Assembly: GCA_003290165.1 (NCBI GenBank)
Contig: QNQO01000449.1
Location: forward strand, 310,001 to 374,000
From: Berberis thunbergii
Lineage: Eukaryota; Streptophyta; Magnoliopsida; Ranunculales; Berberidaceae
Direction of reading: 5' to 3'
DNA length: 64,000 bases
Under the pieces are notes generated by a model. That model saw nothing but the letters and a program-made list of their open reading frames with translations. It searched no databases and had not been told where the DNA came from. Made by a program: the position numbers and the translations under genes. The first letter of the stretch is position 1. Every line of letters starts with the position of its first letter. Shown piece after piece: positions 1 through 10,081 of the stretch.

Positions 1-186
1 AAAGGCGACAAGCAAGAGAAGGATAAAAAAGAAGAAGAGAAGCATCATAAGAAGGATAGAAAGGTAAAAGAGAAGCATCATAAGAAGCTGAAGGAGATCA
101 AGGAGAAGATCAAAGTTGAAGAAAAGAAGAAGGATTTTAAGTCTTCATGGATGCGAGAGGAAAGATGGCCTGTTCAAGGATGGTAA
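1..186 (+). CDS. 3' end of a Lys-rich protein gene (partial)
   Basis: The window opens inside a reading frame that runs 61 codons to a TAA at 184-186. The peptide is strongly basic and charged, with two HHKK motifs, long Lys/Glu runs, and a tail ending in SSWMREERWPVQGW. The composition suggests a disordered, possibly helical C-terminal tail. I do not recognise the family and no domain is visible. The start and upstream exons lie outside the window. That it is coding rather than chance rests on the continuous open frame from base 1 and the biased composition, so the call is moderate. The following 880 bases look like 3' flank. Confidence 0.5.
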   Translation, partial: KGDKQEKDKKEEEKHHKKDRKVKEKHHKKLKEIKEKIKVEEKKKDFKSSWMREERWPVQGW

Positions 187-1067
187 CAATTAATCACCAA
201 AGGTTTAATCTTTTTTATGGTTTATTGTTTGTGATTAATTATTTCAATGGAGAGAAATTTGATTGCACGAGTAAGATTTGGTGATTGACAAAGCAAGAAA
301 AGCATATGTGCGTATCTCTGATCTTCCCTGTAAATTAATAGCTCCTTATAATTCTTATTTACTAGACCATGTGAATGAAAATTAATTAGCTTATATAGCT
401 AGTATTATAATGATCATATATTTACAAATTTTTTGCTAATAATATATTTACATTTATTTCTATATCTATATACCAATTGGGTAAATGCTAATAAAACACT
501 TATTGTTTTTATTGTTGCTGTAGACATGTCGCCCTTTGGATGCGATTGTTGTTGCTATTATATATTCACCGCTTTCAGTTGGAGAGAGAGCAATTAATAT
601 TAGTAATAAATTATCATACAACTGATTAAATTTCAGGTTATTTTACCTTGCCTAAAGTAAAAATAAGAAAAATCATGAGTCTCTTCGCCCAAACTCCCAA
701 ACCCGGCTTTTACCTTCACACAACCTCCACCACCCTCGTGTTTGGATTTTCACAGTCGAGTCCATTACCCTAATTAAACACAAGTATGATCATAATGTTG
801 TGGTGGAACGTAAAGGGGTACATGATGGGGGTAGGGAAGAAGAAAATTATTGTTATTACTATTTTTTTTTTATCTAAAGCTGCGATGGTATCTTTGTCAT
901 TTTCAAAAAAAAAAAAAAAAAAAAAAAAATCTTAATTAGCAGTTCGTGATACCATTTACTATGTTGAATTTAAAGGGGTCTATAGAGACCTCTAGTACTA
1001 ATGGTAGATCATGATTGGTTGCAGGATTGTACCGCGGATATATGCTTTTTTTTTTCTTTTTTTTCTT
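187..1067. other. Intergenic, AT-rich, with an A25 run
   Basis: No gene is seen. The stretch holds AT-rich sequence, an uninterrupted run of 25 A at 905-929, and a pyrimidine tract just before the Helitron-like repeat. It probably contains the 3' UTR of the Lys-rich gene, but no poly(A) site can be assigned with confidence. Confidence 0.5.
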
Positions 1068-1791
1068 TTAGAATATGCCATGTACCGTTGGCACTCCACA
1101 TAATTTTATTTTTGTTAAATATTTTGTACTGAACACCATCGCCATTTTCGCTTTTAATCAATATTGAAGTGTAAACCTATTCTAAGGTTAAAATATATAT
1201 TACAAATTTTAGAGTTAGACTCAGTCAAAATTGAATCAGTTTGAACAAAAAATTAAACGCCGAGAATGAATTGTCACCCAATCTTTGAATTCGTCAAAAA
1301 AATAAAGTTTATAATTTTTGTTTAAATGTGCATTAAGATGCCCGACTCATTTTTTCTGGTATAATCACCCAGTCTCATTGCTTTGAAAAATATTAAAGAT
1401 ATATATATTTTTAAAATTTTAGCGCTTGTATTGATTATTGATTTTGTGAAAATATCTTCAAAAATACATTTCAACGATATTAAGTTTACCAAAATCCGAC
1501 AACGATGTAGATAGTTACGATAAATTTTCATTTTGCTATAAGGAAAATACAATATTTTCTCTCCGCCACATACACATTCCACTGACTTTTTTCAAAAGTT
1601 TTTCATTATTTTTGCCTTTTACATGTTTTATATTTACGAATATGTCATCATAGAAAATGAATCTCAACCCTCAAATTCAATATATTTCCCAACTTTCAAT
1701 CATAATCATCTTTTTATCTCTAATCTTTTCGATTTGACTTTGTCCCAATCAGCAATGAATAATAAAATACAACTTTGAATTGTAATATAGA
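1068..1791 (-). mobile_element. Helitron-like non-autonomous element, copy A
   Basis: This 724-bp repeat matches the neighbouring copy at 1792-2522 and, in inverted orientation, the copy at 12914-13667. Read on the - strand it starts with TCTATATTACAATTC and ends in CTAA, preceded by an imperfect hairpin (GAGTGCC ... GGCATATTC). A 5' TC, a 3' CTRR and a subterminal hairpin are Helitron hallmarks. It has no coding capacity. Its 3' flank is A rather than the expected T, so this copy has either mutated or been trimmed. Confidence 0.55.
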
Positions 1792-2522
1792 CCTGAGTAT
1801 GCCCCGTGTCGTTGGCACTCCACATATTTTTTTTTTGTTAAATATTTTCTACTGAACACCTCCTCATTATCTCCATTTTTGTTCTCAATCAATATTGAAG
1901 TGTCTGCCTATTCTTAGGTAAAAATGTAACTATAAATTTTAGAGTTAAACTCAGTCAAATTTGAATCAGTTAGGGGAAAGAAATTAAATGCCGAGAATGA
2001 GTTCTCTCTCAATCTTTGAATTCACCAAAACATTAAGTTTAGGGTTTTGTTTTAATATGCATTAAGATGCATGTCTCATTTTTTTACATTGATATGAAAA
2101 ATACTAAAGACGTGAAATGCATTAGATTTTTTTAATTATAAAAAATATATTTTTAAAATTTTAGTGTTTGTATTAATTATTGATTTTGCTATAAAGATCT
2201 TCAAAAATGCATTTCAACTATATTAAGTTTACTAAAATCCGACAACTATGTAGATAGGTATAATAATTTTCATTTTGTAAAAAAAAACACAATATTTTCT
2301 CTCTTCGCTACGTGTACATTCCATCAATTTTTTCACAAGTTTTTCAATATTTTTGCCCTTGTACATGTTTTATAGTTACAAATATGCCATCATAAAAAAT
2401 GAATCTGAACCCTCAAAATTTTCAACTTTCAATCTAATCATCTTATATCTCAAATTCTTTCGATTTGACTTTGTCTCAATCAGCGATGGATAGTAAAACA
2501 TCATTCTGACTCGTAATATAGA
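1792..2522 (-). mobile_element. Helitron-like non-autonomous element, copy B (tandem with A)
   Basis: This copy lies head-to-tail with copy A. On the - strand its 3' end (hairpin, then ATACTCAGG) abuts the TC start of copy A directly. It begins with TCTATATTACGAGTC. Sequence is collinear with copy A throughout, with many substitutions and small indels, so the two are not a recent duplication. No gene is present. Confidence 0.55.
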
Positions 2523-3109
2523 CTTTTCTCTTTTGTGAACCTCAAAATTAAATACCATCAACAAAATGCTAGAAAATCGGGTTTTTGCAACCATATTTTG
2601 TAACCAGGATGACGTGTCATGATCTGAAAAGAATGATGAAATCTCCATCAAATTTGTACATAAGTTAAATAAGATTTTCGGCACTAAAGAAATTACATTA
2701 GCTGGGTATTTGTTTCTTATTTCATAGCATTCTTTTGCGCTCTTTCTTAATGGGAAGTCATGTGCTAAGAGATGTAGTATAGGGAAGAGCCTGATGGAAT
2801 TTGAATTTCCTTTTGAGGTAGATAATCAATGCAAGGAGTGTCATCAATACCAACATTATAAGGCAGACTTTAAGAAGTCAAATCTAAGGTTGTGTTTGTT
2901 TCAAAATATACCATTTCATTATGAATAAATAAATAAATAAAAAATAGACAGGGAGGGAAAGGGTGGGAAAAATCTCAGTTTGATCTGTCAAAGATGACTT
3001 TTCATTTTACATTTTTTGCTCCCTCAAAGAAAACAATTTCCATAATTCAAATTAAAAAAGATAGATCATCAAATTCACATTCCATTCTGTCTTCCTCAAG
3101 AGTAATTCT
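2523..3109. other. Spacer without a recognised gene
   Basis: AT-rich sequence with a short AAAT-repeat near 2926-2942. No splice-bounded reading frame and no repeat termini are seen. The last nine bases (AGTAATTCT, 3101-3109) are a candidate imperfect target duplication of the next element. Confidence 0.4.
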
Positions 3110-3260
3110 AGATGTCGAGGAAATGGGCGAGGGAGGGTGGGGCGCACGTGCAGGAGGTGACGTGTAAAAAAAAGGGGGGGGAATCGAAATTTTGGGGGAG
3201 AAGGAGGGAATGGGGAGCTTTCTCCCCATTTTCAATCGACAGAGAAGCTCTCCTCCCATT
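3110..3260 (+). repeat. Left terminal inverted repeat of the 3110-7950 element
   Basis: Matches the complement of 7800-7950 at roughly three quarters of positions by eye. It is purine-rich and contains an A8-G8 stretch. The first 25 bases also resemble both ends of the small palindromic element at 10082-10264. Confidence 0.65.
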
Positions 3261-3510
3261 TTCTCCTCTCCCTCTCCCCAAATCCATCTCCACATACTCT
3301 CCCCAAATCCATCTCCACAGATAATCCCCACAGAGAAGAGAAGAGAAGAGAAGCCGACGCTCTCCCTCTCCCCAAACCACACTCGACAGAGAAGAGAACA
3401 CCGAAGGTCCATCGCCACCCTCTCCGAAGAACGAGAAGAGAAGAACCTCCATCGACATCGTCGTCCCCATTCGAAGAAAAGCTCTCCCCTTGAGAAAAAC
3501 TCAACCGAAG
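3261..3510 (+). other. Putative 5' leader exon driven from the left terminal repeat
   Basis: The stretch is rich in CTCTCCCC and GAAGAGAAG motifs like a plant 5' UTR. It ends at a strong donor, CCGAAG|GTAAGTTT, at 3510/3511. Downstream exon-like pieces lie on the same strand (4009-4655). A leader starting in the terminal repeat is common in gene-carrying MULEs. No start codon can be assigned; a chance reading frame crossing the region (3192-3659) ignores the donor. Confidence 0.4.
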
Positions 3511-3719
3511 GTAAGTTTCTCCCTCATTTCTGGGTGAGTTCTTATAGGGGGTTTCTAGATCTAGGGTTGAGAATTGGGGTTTCCAAAAAAAAAAAAATTG
3601 TGTCTCGTATTAATGCAGGTGAGCATTCTTTTCTGTTGATGCATGTTCTATTTGTGTAAATTGTAAAGTGCTTACACGACTTCCCCCTTCTTTTCATGTT
3701 TCCATATTAAGAGTAATAC

Positions 3720-3868
3720 TACAGTGCACTGGTCTCAGTGCACTGGTAACTTGTCTGGTGCTATCAGGCACCATAGGATTGCATCTAGATAAGTGTCTTA
3801 TCTCAATGCAATCCTACGGTGCCTGGTAGCCACCAGGCAAGTTACCAGGCATTTTACCAGTGCACTTA
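3720..3868. repeat. Small palindromic MITE nested in the 3110-7950 element
   Basis: This is a near-perfect inverted repeat of about 150 bp. The left arm holds AGTGCACTGGTAACTTG, CTGGTG and CAGGCACCATAGGATTGCAT. The right arm holds ATGCAATCCTACGGTGCCTG, CACCAGG, CAAGTTACC and ACCAGTGCACT. A short loop lies around 3798-3808. It sits between the putative leader exon and the EF-hand piece. No clear target duplication was found. Confidence 0.6.
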
Positions 3869-4008
3869 GGAAAAACTGCCATATTAATGCAGCTCAAATT
3901 CACTAAGCATGCTTGTCTTAAATCTCATTTGATACTTCAATTTTCTGAGTTGAAGTTGCCTTTTAAGATATTTGGGCTTCAACAGTTTTTTTTACTTGTA
4001 TTTTCAAG

Positions 4009-4170
4009 GTATTTTTGAGAGATTTGATAGAGATAGAAATGGAAATATTGACTCGAGGGAACTGAGGGATGCTCTTTATAGTCTTGGATACCTTGTACCA
4101 CCTTCAGTTCTTCAAGTTTTGATCTCCAAAGCCAATGGGCTTTATTTCGTGATTTTACAAGTTTTCTTAA
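4009..4170 (+). pseudogene. EF-hand exon fragment
   Basis: Starts after an acceptor-like TTTTCAAG and reads GIFERFDRDRNGNIDS and onward. The loop DRDRNGNIDSRE has acidic or Asn residues at positions 1, 3, 5 and 9 and Glu at 12, a canonical calcium-binding EF-hand. It is followed by LRDALYSLGY and PPSVLQVLISK, as in plant penta-EF-hand-like proteins. The reading then degenerates (ANGLYFVILQ) and a possible donor lies at 4171. Only one EF-hand is present where the family normally has several, and no start codon is linked. I take it as a captured fragment inside the 3110-7950 element. A short real gene using the terminal-repeat leader is possible but less likely. Confidence 0.5.
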
Positions 4171-4250
4171 GGTATTGATTTTCCTTCAATATGCTCTTTC
4201 TCTAAGCGCATTTAATCCATTATGATGATCTAACACCAGCATGAATACAG

Positions 4251-4655
4251 GGTGGTTCTTGTTCAGAGACTACTGTAAAGATTGGTCGCGGTCAGCTGAA
4301 AGTATCAACATGGTCTCAAAGGGTTCAGGTAACACCTTTGTGGACTCTTGTGAAGATAGATAACAATTCATCTAGATTTCTCAAAATTTCTCAACCGGTG
4401 ATTTTTCTTAAGCATTTTCTGGGAGGTGGATTTATCAAGCATGCACAGGTATGCATTGTTGCAGAGTTTGTAGTCAACTTCTTCAAGATATATTGTCAAA
4501 CTTTCATTTACTTGTGCATTTGTTGATTATGGTTCATGAACAAATTCTCTGCTTTTTTGTTACAGGAAAATATACTGCTTTTTGATTTTCTCGACATTCA
4601 ACCAAGAACAGGAAAACATGCAGAAGAAAACCCTGAGTTATCAAGTGATGAAGAG
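4251..4655 (+). pseudogene. Two-exon unrecognised coding fragment (96 codons)
   Basis: After AATACAG, an open frame runs 66 codons (4251-4448) to a donor CACAG|GTATGC. After TTACAG, a second exon of 30 codons (4566-4655) continues in the same phase to a donor GAAGAG|GTTGG. The peptide includes IGRGQLKVSTWSQRVQ, PLWTLVKIDNNSS, FLKHFLGGGF and ENILLFDFLDIQPRTGKHAE, ending in an acidic LSSDEE. Phase-compatible splice sites and no stops over both exons suggest descent from a real gene. I do not recognise it. It may or may not belong to the same parent gene as the EF-hand exon upstream. Confidence 0.4.
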
Positions 4656-5623
4656 GTTGGTCTTTGGTGCATTTTCTGACATAGTAGATGGTTTCTTTCT
4701 CAGAAGGCATGAAGACGAGGATAGAAATGGTCTTTGGGCATGGCCGTGATAGTGCTAGCCCAAGAAGGCATGAAGACGAGGATAGAAATGATTGAGAGGA
4801 ACCAAAGAAGAATAAAACAAAGAAAAGGAAGGAGGATGGAATTGATCACCAGGCCATGAATTGAGATGATTGGCATTTGGTTGTTTCTTTCAAGAATGAA
4901 AAAAGGCAAAGGGCTTTGCTGCTGCTGCTACTATTGTAGAGTTATTGCATCAGTTATTTGTTTATCTAGGTTATGTGTTCCATCTTGATTAATCCTTTCA
5001 TCTTGTATAACTACCAAGGTGTTTGCTTTTGCCCTGTACTGCTCGGATGTATAATATGAGAAAAATGTAACCCAGTTGTTAGATTTGAACTGTTTTAGAA
5101 TCTAGATCATTTTGTAATTTGGATCAGTATTCATATGAAGGCAAGCCATTTGATCATATTTGATATATATATATGCATGTCTATCTGATCTTATAACACC
5201 ATAAAAAATCTGTGACCAAAACTTGGAAAAGGATAGGATGAGTTTGCAGTTGAGAAGGGATAATTTAAAATGGTTGAGACTGCTAAACTGATGAGAAGCT
5301 ATTTCTAGAGTTTATAGAGTAGGATAACAACATAGTGTATAGGTGAATTTATATGGTTTGGAAAGACAACTGTAAAATTTTGGGCGCTTGACGTTGCAAG
5401 AAATAAGTCTGAAGATGGAACTCGGGTCTAAAAGATTGTTTTGTTCAACGAATTCATTTAAGTGTATAAAACACACATACTGACAGTAGAACCCAAATTA
5501 GAGCAAAAATTATAAAACACCAATTCAACAAAAAGCATTTTTAAGTGTATAACTCTGGATTCGATAATCTAGAAAAGACTGACACTAAGTAGTACTCTGT
5601 TGTTCTTGTGATTCTAGCGAAAT
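4656..5623. other. Non-coding interior with a 62-bp-period duplication
   Basis: The phrase AGAAGGCATGAAGACGAGG recurs about 62 bp apart (near 4702 and 4764), a short direct duplication. Its reading frame resembles the end of a charged protein but contains several stops. From about 4920 to 5623 I see no gene, only AT-rich sequence. This is the meeting zone of the two convergent gene-fragment sets. Confidence 0.4.
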
Positions 5624-6300
5624 TTACATACTGAAATGGACGCTCACTGAAATGGCGCTCATTGAAATGGACAAACCACACACTGAATGGACGCTCACTG
5701 AATGGTCCAATTCTTTTCTTTTCCGCAAGACTACATCAAGGACCTTCAATTCTTTTTCGCAGAACATATGATAGGCTGCCAAATGGTCCAATTCACTGTA
5801 AGTCTTCTTTCTCCAGCAGGGTATCAACATAATGTCAGTCTGCCTAATCTTCAGCATAATGTCAAATGACTTTAAGACAAAAAGAGCATGCTTTCTGACT
5901 TTCCTTGCTGGCTTAACAATAGTGTCGGCTTCGGCATTTCTGAGCCAAAGCTATGATGTTTGTTTTGGCACAGCTGCCTTCTTGGTGCATCGTCCTCTTG
6001 CTTGATTTATTAGAACGTGATGAAAGAGTCTTGCCAGCTTGTCCACCATCATCCTTTCCATCACTTCTCTGTTTAGGTTTAAACTGGTTGGCAGTAGTAT
6101 CTAAACTTAATTGAAATGAGGGCTTTGAGAGATATTTGCCTCTGCTTGTTGATCCCAACTTGTGAGAGCCAATGATTTCCTTTGTTGTGGTACAAGCAAC
6201 ATCTTTAGAACAAGAAGAGATATTGGGCTCACACTGTTGGTCGTTACAAATTCCACTTGTTTTATTGTCTCCTTTGACTGTAACAGATGGAAGCCCCTGC
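5624..6300 (-). pseudogene. Unrecognised coding fragment, frame broken
   Basis: On the - strand, after an acceptor-like TACTTGCAG at about 6300, a Ser/Lys-rich frame begins GLPSVTVKGDNKTSG and runs to a stop at 5913. Shifting frame near 5930 continues another open stretch (AEADTIVKPARKVRKHALF ...) to 5624, so a single-base frameshift is likely. The last 70 bases are small repeats of an ACTGAAATGGACGCTC type. No domain is recognised. It does not match the continuation expected for the MGDG synthase fragment just upstream, so it is probably a separate captured piece. Confidence 0.35.
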
Positions 6301-6376
6301 AAGTAGTAGAAAATGATTAACATAATAACAGGTTAACCGATGAAGTCAAGCATAAAACAGACATTACAAGCTACAT

Positions 6377-7902
6377 CTACGTAGTGATGATAATATCCGG
6401 ATTGTACTTCATTAGACCAGCCTCCACTTCTCTTCAATTATAAAATACAAAAAGTCAGCAATTTAGAACATAAATATCATCGACGGTCTCAAATAAAACA
6501 ACAAATTAGAGATGAAGTAACAAGATTTCAATAACTAAAGTCAGGTTCGAACAGTTATTATGACTGCACATAATCTATATGGCGACAAAAAGGATGACGA
6601 AAGCGCAATGAGGGAACCAATAATCTAAAGTAGAAAAAACAACCCCACAAATTAAGACTTTACTACCAATTGGAAGAAATATTTAAACTTTCAATACAAT
6701 TCACGGATCAAAATCAAGCATCAAAGTATCTCCTAAGATAAAATATTGCCCACTAAGTAAAATCATTGTTTAAAGGTTGAGTGAAGCAACGATTACTCAA
6801 GTGTACAAGAAATACTGACAGCCAACAAATCATACTTGGCATAGAAGGCGGCAATTGTGGCTGAGTAGACGCAATGAATCGAACATGGTGAAGTGCTATG
6901 GAATGCAACCTTAAATAGCTGAACATACTTCACCATGAACTTGTATTGCTGCTCCATGTCGTTCAATGGCCAGCCAGTGTATTCCTTCCACACATCCTTC
7001 ACAAATATCTGAAAAACCAATGTCTCCATCAATATCATCAACAATAAAACAAAATCCATACGATCTTCGATCTAGACTAGGAAACAAAAACAAATGAAAG
7101 GACAGGACCACCACAACTACTATAATTAACAAATAATTAAAAAATATATATCAATGGAAACTTCATATTTGTTGGATTGAATAACACCCAGAGAACAACT
7201 AATCCCACAGAGGAGATGAAGTCAAAACCATCAAAATAAACCTAATTACCCAAAAACCCAGCTAAAGGTTGAAACTTTATGCAATACAAACTCTAAAAGC
7301 TAAAACCAAGAGATACCCATTACATCAAAACCACCAAATATGCAAAAACAACAAATGGGTATTCAAGAACAATAACCAAAACCCTAAAAATCGAAACTAA
7401 ACAACACTACCAAAACACAAGAACAGAGTACCCAATTGAAAAAACAGAGAAACACCCATTTAAGCAAACAAGCAAAAGAAGAAGAAGAAGAACCCCATTT
7501 TTATCGTATATTCGTCACCGAACTCCAATTTGAAAGCATCCCGAATGGCTTCAGCAGACGCTCGGTGACCACCACCAGAGTCGCTCATCAAAATCAAAAC
7601 ATTTTGGTCCTCTCAGCACCAATCTGAGTGAGCTCCTCCGTCTGCTCTTCCATGCACATCCTTTTGTTGTTTCTGTAATAAGCCCCAACGCTTTGGAACA
7701 CTGAGTCCCTAATCGACCTTCTTGGTGACACCACTGACCGTCGGTCTTCGTTGGGGGAGAGGGAGTGATTCAATGTCGAGCGGGAGAGGAAGGGCTTCCT
7801 CAGCAGATTCGAAGTCTCTGTCTCTATTGAGATGGAAATGGGGAGAGGTTCCTCTTCTTTTTCCCCCAAATTTCGAATCCCCCCCCTTTTTTTTCGAAAC
7901 AA
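6377..7902 (-). pseudogene. MGDG synthase (MGD2/3-type) fragment, three exons, frameshifted
   Basis: Monogalactosyldiacylglycerol synthase transfers galactose from UDP-galactose to diacylglycerol at plastid envelopes. Exon 1 (about 7902-7508) contains VFQSVGAYYRNNKRMCMEE and [13 protein letters not shown]. One base is then missing near 7600, after which the other frame reads [20 protein letters not shown], the family signature, and EFGDEY. Exon 2 (7008-6836, after TTTTTCAG) reads IFVKDVWKEYTGWPLNDME and VAFHSTSP. Exon 3 (6431-6377) reads EVEAGLMKYNPDIII and then leaves the family. The rest of the glycosyltransferase is absent. Introns are retained, so the copy came from genomic DNA. The exon 1 donor is not recognisable. 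This cannot make an active enzyme. The family call is from memory of conserved motifs and is strong. Confidence 0.8.
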
Positions 7903-7950
7903 TGCTCTGCACGTGCGCAGGAGCCTCCCTCGCCCATTTCCTTGACATCT
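7800..7950 (-). repeat. Right terminal inverted repeat of the 3110-7950 element
   Basis: Complement of the left terminal repeat, with the outermost 30 bases nearly identical. It overlaps the 5' part of the MGD-like first reading frame, so the captured gene fragment starts within or beside the terminal repeat. Confidence 0.65.
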
Positions 7951-8134
7951 AGAATCTCTCCTTCCTCAATCTTCCTTAACCAAACAGACCCTTTCCATCT
8001 TATAAATGGTTTCGCCCCAAGATCAGATGTTGCTTTGATGCTTTGACTTAATACTATGTGCAACCATTTTTTTTTTTTGTTAAAGCTAAGTGCAACCTAT
8101 TTGCTTAGCCCATTCCATCCTATCAAATGTTTGC
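7951..8134. other. Short spacer between two elements
   Basis: No gene is seen. It contains the candidate right target duplication AGAATCTCT (7951-7959) and a T9 run near 8070. Confidence 0.4.
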
Positions 8135-9340
8135 CCCTTGAGTAGGGATGGCAACGGGGCGGATTTTGGCAAATCCATCCCCGCCCCGCTGGAGATTGCG
8201 GATCCCCAAATCCGCCCCGGATATCCGTTTATACAAAACTTTAAAACCCATCCCCGCTTTGGATGAATTTACGGATATCCGCCCCGCCCAAATATTCGTT
8301 ATATATATTAAAAAAAACCTACATTTATATTTTATTCACATAACAGCAGAATGATCGATCACATATCAGATTCACTAGAACAATGGAAATCATGTAACAT
8401 CAGATCCATCACATAACGAGATCTGTGATGGAGCCGAGATCTGATGGAGATCTGTCACATAACATCATATCGATCACATATCGAGATCTGTGATGGATCT
8501 CTAATGGAGCCGAGATCCGTGATGGATCGCTGATGGAGATCTGTGATGGTGCCGAGATCTAACATCAGATTCACTAGAACAATGACGAGATCTGTGATGG
8601 AGATCTAATGGAGCCGAGATCTGTGATGGATCGCTGATGGAGCCGAGATCTGTGATGGAGCCAGGAGTCGAGATCTGTGATGGAGAGATATGAAGATTGT
8701 GATGGAGACAGGAGCCGAGATCTGTGATGGAACCGAGATTGTGGTGAAGAAGATCTATGAAGAAGAAGATCTGTGAAGGAAGAAGAAAATGAAAATATGT
8801 GAAAAATAAGATCTGCGATGAAGAAGAAGAAGATATGTGAAGAAGAAGACCGAAAACAACAATCCATCGATGAAGAAAAAGAAGTACCGAGTTCTTTCTT
8901 TTCTCTGTTGATATTTGAGAGAGTTTTCTTTTCTTTTCTGTGTTGATATTTGAGAGTGATATTTGAGAGAGTGCTTTCTTTTCTCTATTGAAGAAAAGAA
9001 GATATTTGAGAGTTTGAGAAACTCCTCAACTCCTTTGGGCTTGAAAATGATATGGGCTTTTGAAATAATATGATATGGGTTTTTTGTAATAATGAAATGA
9101 GAATTGATATGAATATGGGCTTTGAAGTAATGAAATGGACTTTTATTTATATACATAAGCGGATATCCGCGGGGCGGATATGGCCAAATCCGTATTCACC
9201 CCGAATACGTGACGGATCTTGTTTGAATCTCCAAAACCGCCCCGAAAACCATTTGTGCATATCCAAAACCATCCCATTCGATTTGGATGGGGGGGCGGAT
9301 ATCCGTGAAAATCTGCCTCACTGCCATCCCTACCCTTGAG
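8135..9340. mobile_element. hAT-like non-autonomous element with perfect 8-bp duplication
   Basis: The octamer CCCTTGAG occurs at 8135-8142 and again at 9333-9340. Between them the ends are TAGGGATGGCA and its complement, an 11-bp terminal inverted repeat, with looser GC-rich similarity (CGGATATCCG, CCGCCCC) further in. An 8-bp duplication with short TAGGG-type ends fits the hAT superfamily. The interior (8143-9332, 1190 bp) encodes no transposase and carries a minisatellite. Confidence 0.85.
8395..8760. repeat. Degenerate minisatellite inside the hAT-like element
   Basis: Variable-length units built on GATCTGTGATGGAGCCGA recur more than ten times, with insertions of ATCACATA-type words. Apparent reading frames through it (for example 8574-8867 on the - strand, Ser/His/Arg-rich) are by-products of the repeat. 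Confidence 0.75.
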
Positions 9341-10081
9341 AACATATCGCCCTTTAATGCAACCCCTAAAATCCAATGCAGGATGCTTGTCTTTTGGCAT
9401 TCCGTCAAATAAAAACAACATAAATTGAATATCTTATGCATGCTCAAAATCAACCTATTATAACCGCTCCTCAAAAGAAACAAAAGCTACTAAGCTAGGC
9501 AACTTAAAGTTAATCATCCACCAAACCCAAAATCTTTTCCTATGCCCAGCATATGGCTACCCTTTTGAGCTTGCAACCTGTTGAAGACTCTTATGAGATC
9601 CATATCTCCTAAAATCATCATCAACCATAACCCTCTCTAACTATACCTCCTAAATTAGTGTTTGTATGCAACTTAAAACTAACATCTAGAGTTTAGATTG
9701 CACATTTCTTCCATCGATGGTTTTTACCGATCTCATAACTCTAATGTACCACTACACGATTGTGGACCCTAAACCTGTGATACTGTGATACCATCCCTCG
9801 CACAAATGAAACATCTTATGTTCTCAACGAGGTGTGGAGATGTGGGTGTTGAGTTAAGTTGTAGATTTTGAAATGGGCCACAGAATTTGTTTTGGACTTG
9901 TAGTTTGGGCCATTGACACTGATAGTTCACGCACCCCCAAACAGATCTTTTTGACTGGCCTGTAAATAGCATCTCTGACCCTTATCCCCGCCCCTGATCT
10001 GACCACCGCGTGGCGCTCCACGCTCCAAACTCAAACCCTTTTTTTTTCTTACATTCTCATTAATGTTATTACAGAAATTCT
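9341..10081. other. Spacer without a recognised gene
   Basis: Ordinary mixed sequence. No splice-bounded frame or repeat termini are recognised. Confidence 0.4.

Larger units (their letters stand above)
3110..7950. mobile_element. Candidate Pack-MULE-type element carrying plant gene fragments
   Basis: The outer ends are inverted copies: about 150 bp starting AGATGTCGAGGAAATGGGCG at 3110 match the complement of the right end, AGATGTCAAGGAAATGGGCG at 7950, and continue through a shared A-tract/G-tract and TTCGAAATTTGGGG block. Flanking nonamers AGTAATTCT and AGAATCTCT agree at 6 of 9 positions, which is a weak target-duplication signal compatible with a Mutator-like element. The interior has no transposase. 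It holds exon-like pieces of ordinary plant genes in convergent orientation, each apparently transcribed inward from a terminal repeat. The class is inferred; the paired long inverted termini are seen. Confidence 0.6.

Noticed and set aside
3192..3659. 155-codon frame over the left terminal repeat and leader
   Set aside because: It reads through a strong GTAAG donor at 3511 and overlaps several equally long frames on both strands in a low-complexity purine/pyrimidine region.
8395..8760. CRISPR-like array
   Set aside because: Units are variable in length and contiguous without unique spacers. It is a minisatellite in a plant transposon.
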